DNA of 64,000 nt from Tetranychus cinnabarinus (taxonomy: Eukaryota; Arthropoda; Arachnida; Trombidiformes; Tetranychidae), in assembly GCA_022266195.1 (NCBI GenBank), contig WHVY01000004.1, forward strand, positions 9,379,501 to 9,443,500, read 5' to 3'. Positions 57,085-64,000 of the stretch are shown one piece after another. Under the pieces are notes generated by a model. That model saw only the letters and a list, made by a program, of their open reading frames with translations, ran no database searches and was not told where the DNA came from. A program made the translations under genes and the position numbers. Position 1 is the stretch's first letter, and every line of letters starts with the position of its first letter.

Positions 57085-57359
57085 GTATGACGAGTAATTT
57101 TTTGGATAAATTTTTCAAAATTGAATAGCGACAGTTAGACTTACAGGCACCATTTAACCAAAATCTGATTTTGACGCTATTGTCCATTTAAGACGATAAC
57201 TCAATAAAATTTGATCGGAATTGGTTTATTTCTACACAACGCATTCTTGAGAAGTGTACCTTCATTTCAATTTCTTAACGGTTAAATAAAGCCTGTAAGT
57301 CTAGTCTAACTGTCGCTATTTAATTTTGAAAAATTAGTCCAAAACATTACTCGTCATAC
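57085..57359. mobile_element. MITE/foldback, 275 bp, terminal repeats of about 65 bp
   Basis: The left arm starts GTATGACGAGTAATTTTTTG and the right arm is its reverse complement with a few mismatches and one short indel near CTTACAGGC. TA could be the target duplication (57,086-57,087 and 57,357-57,358). It sits just upstream of copy D's conserved motif and is absent from the same place in copies B and C. Confidence 0.78.
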
Positions 57360-57379
57360 TCTAGTATATTCATATTTGT

Positions 57380-57395
57380 TTGAAAAGAGCGCTTT
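57380..57395 (+). promoter_or_regulatory. Conserved upstream motif of copy D
   Basis: TTGAAAAGAGCGCTTT, 156 bases before the ATG and only 20 bases from the edge of the 57,085 foldback element, which therefore stopped short of the block. Confidence 0.6.
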
Positions 57396-57535
57396 GGCTA
57401 AGGTTGACACTTGTTTTCGCCCAACCATCTTTAAATACCAAACTTTTTTGAATTTTTGTCAGTTTTTTAAGCTTTAAGTTGAAACTAAACGCTTCTCTGA
57501 GTGTTGAGGTTTTGCCAGTATAAATACTTGTTAAA

Positions 57536-58439
57536 ATGGAAGAACAGAATCATCATTCTGATAAAAGTAAGTTTAATTTTATTTATGATTTCAAGATAAT
57601 TCACTTTTTCCTGTCATTTTATTTAGTTACTTTCAAATTGAAGCATTTGAATGCATACCATGAGATAGTTATTGATGCGAATAATGCCAGATATGAATAC
57701 AAAGACCAACACCAACAAATATTTGAACATGTAAATACTATTCGACATTTAATCTTTGAACAATAACTCATCACTATCTTTACATTTATAGCTGGAATCA
57801 ATAACTGGAGTACCAAGTAGATATACAACTACGGTGTATATACTTAGGATCTACGATCTTTCCCCCGTGGATAATACTGTTCGGTATATCTGGGGGATTT
57901 TTAACAACCAAAAAGCGTAATACAACATCTCACTAATTGATATCATTTAGCATAAGATGTATATTTATTAATCGCTTCTCAACTTTTTTCATAGCTTCGC
58001 TCCTAATTCACAAATGGAATACTATACAAATCAAGATATCTTCAGTTCAAATATTCGTGATGGTCAGCGTTTTTATCTCCAGTATGGTGTTTCTTACGCG
58101 CATCGTATTTCCAAGCGTTTAAGTATATGTTATTACTTGGTAGAAGAAATCGACGTCCCTGAAGAAAGCTGCGGTGTAGGTGTATGTCAATCTGAATGCA
58201 CTGAAAGTTACTTTAAAAGGTTAAAAGACCTCGTTAATAATGATAAATTGAATGCTAAAATTACTCAGCTTGTCCAGCCACTATTTGAATCGGAAAATTT
58301 AGCGGAAGCTTACAAGATTTTCAGAGAGTTCAATGTTAAACAATATTTATATCCAGTTTGTGATTTTGATCATAGGTGGAGACTTGCAGAGACTGGTCAT
58401 GTACGGCAAGATAATCAATATCTAAGAACTCGAGGTTAA
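57536..58439 (+). CDS. Array copy D: LRTRG-tail ubiquitin-like family protein
   Basis: Exons 57536..57566, 57627..57730, 57792..57916 and 57995..58439 join to 234 codons. The second donor is CAT|GTAAAT, weaker than in the sisters, and changes the last codon of exon 2 to His. Exon 3 is three bases longer, and its variable part (YILRIYDLSPVDN) is the most altered among copies A-F. The ubiquitin-like marks remain: ITFKLKHL, YHEIVID, ESITGVPSRYT, NIRDGQRFYLQY. Second half: ESCGVGVCQSECTE, YFKRLKDLVNNDKLNAK, YPVCDFDHRW. It ends NQYLRTRG, so even where the residue before the tail changes, LRTRG does not. No targeting signal. Function unknown. Confidence 0.76.
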
Positions 58440-58920
58440 ACCCGTATGGTAGCCTTGTTTCAATTGTACTCAATAAACATAGTTGAGAGTTTAAACTTGA
58501 CCATTCCTCAAAAATATGTATCCAAGTTTGATAAATTCAAATGTTTACTCTGATTCGCGACTCGGTATTCACTCGTTGAGGAACCGAATAATACTTGGTT
58601 GGATTCGGTTCCTTCTTATGTTCCTACAAAATAGAACAAAAGAATAAAACGAATGAAATCAAGTTTACAATCATCAAAAGATTAGCTCTCAATTCAGAAG
58701 AGAAATTTTACCCTTGCTTGAAGAAAGACTTTTTTCATCCTAAAATGAATATTATCAAAGTGACAAAAGATTTAAACTTTTGGGTTTTTTAGTCTGACGA
58801 TGCCTTTTTCATTTAGTCACGCTCTTAAATTGTCACAAATGTCAGATTCAACTGTAAATCAATGTAAGCTGTTTTACATTTATGCGTCTATTTTACAGAA
58901 TTCAGTGTATTCATATCTGC
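58440..58920. repeat. Array spacer: partial units alpha and beta
   Basis: 58,460-58,640 matches the start of unit alpha and 58,640-58,880 matches part of unit beta, joined without the middle parts. The frame at 58,595-58,792 runs through these units and is not a gene. Confidence 0.6.
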
Positions 58921-58936
58921 TTGAAAAGCGCGCTTA
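58921..58936 (+). promoter_or_regulatory. Variant upstream motif of pseudogene E
   Basis: TTGAAAAGCGCGCTTAGG, a changed form of the core motif, lies 179 bases before the ATG of the broken copy E. The AGCGCT palindrome has become GCGCGC. Confidence 0.5.
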
Positions 58937-59099
58937 GGCATATGTCAACAGTTTGGTATCGCCCAATAATTTGCTTTTCTTTCAGGTCCAAACTTTTTTG
59001 AATTTCTGTCAGTTTTACTCAAGCTTCGAGTTTTCAGTCAGCTTTCAAACTAAACGCTTCTCAGTGTGTTCAGTGCTTCTTGCATCGATACTTCTAATA

Positions 59100-59589
59100 A
59101 TGGCAGGACACAATAACTATTCTGATAAAAGTAAGTCTCATCTTATTTATGATTTCAAGATAATTCACTCTTTACCTGACCATTTTATTTAGTTAAATTC
59201 AAAGTGAAGCATTTGAATGAATACCATGAGATAGTTATTGATGAATATGATGGAAGATATGAATACAGAAGACAACAATTACTGTGAACCCTCTCATATT
59301 GTCACGTCGTGGGATTAGCATTTCGGCTATTTTTCTATAATATTTAGGTGAAATAGCCGTTCTACGAATTTAATTTTACAAAAAAACATGAATTTTTAAT
59401 TTAATTTTGCCATTTTTCATGTTTATTTACCCGATTGGTAAATCAAGCCGCATTAAAAACATAATTAGAGTCCTCTCGAAATTTAATTAATTAAAAAAGC
59501 TGAATTAAACTTAATTGTTTATTTCGTTACTATGACCACGGACATTTTGAGAGGGTGACAATATGAGAGGGTTCACAGTATTTGAACAG
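59100..59589 (+). pseudogene. Array copy E: broken by a MITE and lacking 3' exons
   Basis: Exon 1 (59100..59130, MAGHNNYSDK) and the first part of exon 2 (59193..59281) are normal in frame and splice sites. A 297-base MITE then splits exon 2; its own sequence gives an in-frame stop two codons in. The rest of exon 2 (59581..59589, FEQ) follows the MITE, with a GC donor like that of copy C. Exons 3 and 4 are absent; unit gamma (59,590-60,010) takes their place. Translation could yield at most a 41-residue stub. The loss of exons 3-4 is shared with the exon-1 remnants, so truncation may be older than the MITE. Confidence 0.8.
59282..59578. mobile_element. MITE, 297 bp, inside exon 2 of copy E
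   Basis: Begins CTGTGAACCCTCTCATATTG and ends with its exact reverse complement over about 24 bases. TA on both sides (59,280-59,281 and 59,579-59,580). The uninterrupted site is read in every intact copy, where the codons for the FEQ end of exon 2 are continuous. Confidence 0.9.
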
Positions 59590-60379
59590 GCAAGTAAAGA
59601 ATATTATTTAAAGTTTTTCACTTGATACCTGCAATTGCACGGAGATTTACTTGAATCAGATGAGTTAAACTTAAATAACTTGCTTTACACAATCTACATT
59701 AAAGTCAAAACAGTGAGCTTTTTGCCCGAAAATTGTGACCAAACTGAATGGATTCTAAAGCAAATTACTAAATAACATGAAAGACATAATTAAACGAATC
59801 ACGAAAAAAAGACAAATTCTAATCAGAATCTATTGAGAAATACCCGTAAACAGGGTTGGGGAAACATGAATCTAAATGAAACTAGAATCTGTAATTCAAT
59901 CTATTGAATTTTTGAGAAAAACTTTTTCCGTCCTAAGTTAATGGGTTGTTGGATTCGGATGACTTTTCGTCTTTCGATTAAAGATTTTGGTCAACTGTAC
60001 AAAGAAATTAGTTCAATTTGCAAGAAACATTTCAATTAAACGAATAGAATCAATTTTACACCCAACAAATACCTATTTGATAAGTGATTGATTCATGAAT
60101 CAAATGTTTCTTATGATTTACCATATTTCCGCACAAAGAAGGCCACAAGGTTTTTGTTTCTATCAAACTGCATATTCCGATTCCCAGACAAGGTTAACAT
60201 TTCAACAATGTTGATAAAGAACTTAAAATCATTTTTAATTGTTTACAAAACTCAGATAACCTTTAATTTTGGATTCTTATCACAACCAGCTGTTTGTATT
60301 GAAGTCAATGTTCAACTTTTATTAATATAATATCATTGAAAAATGGCAATTTTACAGAATTTATTATTTTGATATTTGT
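59590..60379. repeat. Array spacer: unit gamma and AT-rich DNA
   Basis: 59,610-60,010 is the third copy of unit gamma. 60,010-60,379 is AT-rich; the frame at 60,088-60,330 has no likeness to the family and I do not call it a gene. Confidence 0.55.
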
Positions 60380-60395
60380 TTGAAAAGAGCGCTTT
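60380..60395 (+). promoter_or_regulatory. Conserved upstream motif of copy F
   Basis: TTGAAAAGAGCGCTTT, 183 bases before the ATG; the block after it keeps GGTCGACA and TTCGCCCAATAAT. Confidence 0.6.
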
Positions 60396-60562
60396 GCCTC
60401 AGGTCGACAATTTTTTCGCCCAATAATCTTCTTCTCTTTGAACTTCAAACTTTTTTGAGTTTTTTTCAGTTTTACTCAAGCTTTTAGTTCTAATTAGACG
60501 CTTCACCACGTGTTTAGTGTTCTCTAGCTCAGACACATTGATATCGATACTAAAATATTAAA

Positions 60563-61448
60563 ATGGCAGAACAGAATAGAAATTCTGATAGAAGTAAGTT
60601 TCATTTTATTTATAATTTCAAGATAATTCACTCTTTACCTTTCACTTTATTCAGTTACTTTCAAAGTGAAGCATCTGAATGAATATCATGAGATAATCAT
60701 TGATCCAAATGATGACAGATATGAATACAAAGACCAACACCACCAGTTATTTGAACAGGTAAGTAAAGTTCTGTATTTCATCTTTGAACAATAACTCATC
60801 ATTATCTATACATTTATAGCTGGAATCAATAACTGGAGTGCCGAGTAGATATACAACTGATGTGAACATACTTAAAAACATGAACCCTTCCAACGTTAAT
60901 AATACTCTTCGGTATCTGTGGTGTTTTTACAACCGAAAAGCGTAATGCAACATTTCACTCATTTATATCATGATGTATATTAATTGTTTTTAACTTTTCT
61001 TAATAGCTTCGTCCCTGATTCGCTTATGAGATACTATGCACATCGAGATATCTTCAGTCTAAACATTCGTGATGGTGAGCGCTTTCATCTCCAATATTAT
61101 GTTTATTATGGGCAATGGATTTCTAAACGTATAAGTATGCGTTATGAGCTAGTGGAAGAAAGAGACGTTCCTGAAGAAGGCTGCGGTCGACGTTTCTGTC
61201 AATATAGATGCACTGAACCTTACTTTAAAAGGTTGAAAGATCTCGTCAATAATGATGAAATGAATGCAAAAATTACTCAACTTGTCCAGCCACTAATTGA
61301 ATCGGAGTTGAATGCGGAAGCCTCCAAGATTTTCATAGAGTTCAATGTTGAACAATATTTTTATCCACCTTGTGTTTGGAGGACACGGATGCTTGCAGAG
61401 ACTGGTTATACACACCAAAATGATCGCTATCTAAGAACTCGAGGTTGA
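60563..61448 (+). CDS. Array copy F: LRTRG-tail ubiquitin-like family protein
   Basis: Exons 60563..60593, 60655..60758, 60820..60941 and 61007..61448 join to 232 codons, all with standard GT-AG sites. The ubiquitin-like region reads ITFKVKHL, YHEIIID, HQLFEQLESITGVPSRYT and NIRDGERFHLQY. The second half has EEGCGRRFCQYRCTE, with four cysteines or nearly so as in copy A, then YFKRLKDLVNNDEMNAK, a shorter loop, YPPCVWRTR and the end DRYLRTRG. The C-terminal part between the last cysteine and the tail is the most variable of copies A-F. Copies A and F share FCQY.C, while B and C share the CQF form, which suggests two subgroups. Function unknown; no targeting signal. Confidence 0.77.
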
Positions 61449-62771
61449 ACTCGTATGGTATCTGCCCGCGGTAAATGAGCCTTGTTTCAATTTCACTCAA
61501 TAAACTAAGTTGAGAGTTAAAATTTGACAATCCCTGAAAGACATTCATTAGAGTTGAACAGACACGGATATTTACTCGGATTCGCAGCCTGGTATACATT
61601 TGTTTAGGAATCGAATAATACTTGGCTGGATTCACTTTCTTTTAATATTTCAACAAAATAGAAAAAAGACAAGATAATTTAAAAATGAACATAAGTTTCG
61701 ATCTTTTTTTTACTGAAAATCACGTTATAAAAAGTAATGTTTGCTACGGCGAATGGTATTAACAGTAACTCCTTCACGCCATTGCTTCTCAGTTGGCTCA
61801 ACCAAAAGGAAAGGTTGATTAAAATCCTTTATTTCAATTTTTATTAATCTTTGTTATAATCCTTCAATGAGGCTGAGGTACCTTGTTCATCAAAGCAATA
61901 CACTTGACTCTCAAACCTTGCACGCCAAAAATACTGTACAATTCCTCAAAGATATTCATTAGAGTTGGGAATATCCGAATATTCACTCGTTGAGGAACCG
62001 AGTAATTCTTGGTTTGATGTGGTTCTTTCAATCTTTCAACAAAATAAAACAAAAGCTAAAATAAGAAAATAAATATTTTGTTCAGATCTTTTTTTCTGGA
62101 ATATTAGGTTACTAAAAGTGTTGTTTGCATTAGGCTCTTGATTGATACAAGTTCCAACCAAAATGACATGGCCCTGGAAAAGAGATTGTCCCCAATTCAA
62201 GAGAAATATTGAATAAAGAAAAAGTTTGATTGAAAATGGAAAGGGAGTGAAATTTAGTTTTGAATCAACTTACAATCCAATTATAATAAAGGCTATTGTA
62301 TCTTTTCTTCTGCGTTAAAACTGAGTCGATGATAGTACCGACGATAGGATTTTTTACAAGCTCAGTAGGACCTGGTCTCAAGGAAAATCGCACATTAACT
62401 CGCTGATGAGACAAAAAAACTTGGGAAAACCAAAAATGCATATTTTGTGTTTTGTGCTACAAACAAAAGCTCAACAGTGCGATCCCTTTTAGATGTGTAT
62501 TTATAAGTATTAAAACCAAACAACCATTGTCATTGAGCTTGTTACAATTGAAAAAAAACATTAAATTGGTCAATAAACTTACAATAATAAGGTTTAAAAT
62601 TGGATATTGACTGTCAATGCTTGAGTCAACTCATTTACAATTGGTGAAATTATCAGATCAAATTTTATCTGTTTGCATTGTCAGCACTATTATCTGTTGA
62701 TATTGAAGTTAAGGTTCAACAGTGATTAAACTAGAAATTTCAAGAAATCACTTATTATATTTCAGTTTTGT
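61449..62771. repeat. Array spacer: two pieces of unit alpha, other DNA
   Basis: 61,460-61,700 and 61,930-62,240 are both unit alpha, so one gene was probably lost or a unit was duplicated between F and G. 61,740-61,930 between them is unrelated to the other spacers (ATGTTTGCTACGGCGAATGG) and could be an old insertion. 62,240-62,770 is AT-rich; its last part resembles the region upstream of copies B and D. No gene seen; the minus-strand frame at 61,864-62,052 is not convincing. Confidence 0.55.
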
Positions 62772-62787
62772 TTGAAAAGAGCGCTTT
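62772..62787 (+). promoter_or_regulatory. Conserved upstream motif of copy G
   Basis: TTGAAAAGAGCGCTTT, 183 bases before the ATG of the most divergent copy. The rest of the block is looser, but AACTTTTTTGAATTTT is kept, so the core is conserved beyond the general similarity. Confidence 0.6.
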
Positions 62788-62954
62788 TAACTGACTTGTC
62801 ACTGTTCACTCGTAGAAACTTGTTTTCATCCAATAATCTGTTCCTTTCTTGAGACCAAAACTTTTTTGAATTTTGTCGGTTTCACATTTTCTTGGAGTCA
62901 TTTCAATTCCTTGCATTTCATTTTGTGCCACAATTCAACTAATTATCGTCTAAA

Positions 62955-63834
62955 ATGAATGGAATGGATAAGAATAGTGATAATTCTGATAAAAGTAAGT
63001 TTCATCTTGTATTTAATTTTTAACTAAATTAATCAATTCTTTACATTTGACAACCTTAGCAATATTCAAAGTGAAATTTCTTGGTGAATATCATGATTTT
63101 GTTATCGATTGGTCAGATGAAAGTCATGAATATAAACAAGTACAATTATTTAAACAGGTAATTACAATTGATAAATCAATTCTTTCAGTTTTTTATTTCA
63201 AATTTGGTCTTGTTTTTTATTAATAGCTGGAATCAATAACTGGAATCGCTAACAAACATATATGTCAGGTAGATTTAGAGGCAGATAATCAGGATGGCTT
63301 CCTTACAGAAAATCCAGAATATTATTATTCAAGCGTCTTACAAAAGTAATTTCTTGTTTTCAATACTTACCATCGTATTTCAATTAATCCTTTGCATCTC
63401 TTTTATACAAATTGATTGTATTCAGTGACTTTACGAAAGACAGGATCTACAACCAATACATTCATGATGACGAGATCTTGGTTTTGAGCTATCACCCAGT
63501 CTACGCTTCCAGAAGAGTCGATAATTATCTTTATGCTTTTTATGTATTAAGAAATGAAAACATGATTCTTGAAGGAGTTTGTACCCCATCTGCTCGTTAC
63601 TGTCCACATATTCAGTCTAGAACTGTTTTCAACAAAAGAAAATACGTCTTCTCAGATGAATTTCAATCAAAAATTATTGATTGCATTGTCTCATCAATTA
63701 GTTCTCCTGTAGAAAGATTTCTCATGGAATTCAATGTGCAACAATATTCAAGATTGACTTGTACAGAAACCCCTGAATATCGGTTAGATCCATCCAGGCC
63801 AAGAGTTAGGCTTTACCTAAGAACTCGTGGTTAA
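62955..63834 (+). CDS. Array copy G: divergent LRTRG-tail family member
   Basis: Exons 62955..62994, 63060..63157, 63227..63345 and 63426..63834 join to 221 codons, with the same phases (1, 0, 2). Exon 1 is nine bases longer. The order of elements is as in the others, but the residues differ widely: TIFKVKFLGEYHDFVID, LFKQLESITGIANKH (GVP has become GIA), then a different exon 3, and DDEILVLSYHPVY in place of NIRDGERFHLKY. The Cys patch is rearranged (GVCTPSARYCPH). A helix with EFQSKIIDCIVSSI matches ELNAKITQLVQPL in position, and FLMEFNVQQYSRLTC matches FREFNVKQYLYPVC. The end is LYLRTRG. This copy shows which features the family is forced to keep. No targeting signal; function unknown. Confidence 0.72.
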
Positions 63835-64000
63835 CAATTTCCATCAATCTAACATTGTATTTGTTTATTTGAATAAATTTTCATTTCATTTTTCAGTCAA
63901 CTGTTCTTGAAAATAACGCTTGATTCATACTTCTTTAACTAAGCAGACATATTTAAACTTTCTGATAAAGATTAAAACAAATAAATTTTTTACAAACTTA
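63835..64000. other. 3' flank of copy G
   Basis: AT-rich sequence with AATAAA at about 63,872, a fitting polyadenylation signal 40 bases after the stop. Neither unit alpha nor unit beta follows copy G within the window, so the array may end here or continue outside. Confidence 0.45.

Noticed and set aside
47634..63834. Second ubiquitin-like domain in the C-terminal half (an ISG15-like tandem)
   Set aside because: Apart from the LRTRG tail, the second half looks mostly helical with a Cys patch; I could not trace a second strand-helix-turn pattern.
1..64000. CRISPR arrays, rRNA, tRNA or prokaryotic operon features
   Set aside because: The window is eukaryotic; no direct-repeat/spacer array, no rRNA and no convincing cloverleaf was seen.

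Overview
The window is nuclear DNA of an AT-rich eukaryote, most likely an arthropod and plausibly a mite or other chelicerate. That organism call is inference: it rests on the animal-type genes (class ID myosin, a beat-like Ig protein, NF-YC, RBM7, WDR62/MAPKBP1), short to medium GT-AG introns, and an overall gene style like small acarine genomes. I used no database. All spliced models below were built by reading splice sites and checking that reading phase is kept; none has transcript support.

Layout. 2.1-7.3 kb: complete four-exon class I myosin of the ID type, plus strand. 9.8-24.8 kb: six-exon secreted or membrane-anchored Ig/Ig/sushi protein, plus strand, whose 10.6 kb second intron carries a nearly intact, very young Ty3/Gypsy LTR retrotransposon (13,788-20,775). 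That element has a single gag-pol ORF and, between pol and the 3' LTR, a separate antisense gene that appears to contain its own intron. 26.4-28.1 kb: secreted low-complexity Gly/Met/Pro/His protein. 31.1-32.2 kb: unrecognised type I membrane protein. 32.3-32.7 kb (minus): short RBM7-like RRM protein, head-to-head with NF-YC (33.05-34.5 kb). 34.5-38.4 kb: no gene seen, with two hairpins, one of them a TTAA-flanked foldback. 38.4-46.6 kb (minus): seven-exon WDR62/MAPKBP1 scaffold gene.

47.2-63.8 kb is the most unusual part: a tandem array of one gene family that I do not recognise. Six copies (A, B, C, D, F, G) are intact. Each has four coding exons with the same intron phases (1, 0, 2) and encodes 221-238 residues. 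At least four remnants (50.8, 51.7, 52.4 and 59.1 kb) lie among them. The N-terminal half has the order of elements expected of a ubiquitin-like beta-grasp domain, including a GVP turn after the helix and a DGERFHL-type last strand. Every copy, even the very divergent G, ends exactly in LRTRG-stop, which resembles the LRLRGG tail of ubiquitin and ISG15 but has a single glycine. Five intact copies and one pseudogene share a promoter-side block with the core TTGAAAAGAGCGCTTT or a close variant. Five non-autonomous inverted-repeat elements have inserted into the array, one of them inside a coding exon, and related 'empty' sites in sister copies reveal the insertion points.

How the genes relate: the single-copy genes are ordinary housekeeping or signalling genes with no evident shared pathway. 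The array looks like a fast-evolving lineage-specific family under birth-and-death evolution, probably co-regulated through the shared upstream block. Whether its products act as ubiquitin-like modifiers is a hypothesis from sequence pattern only.
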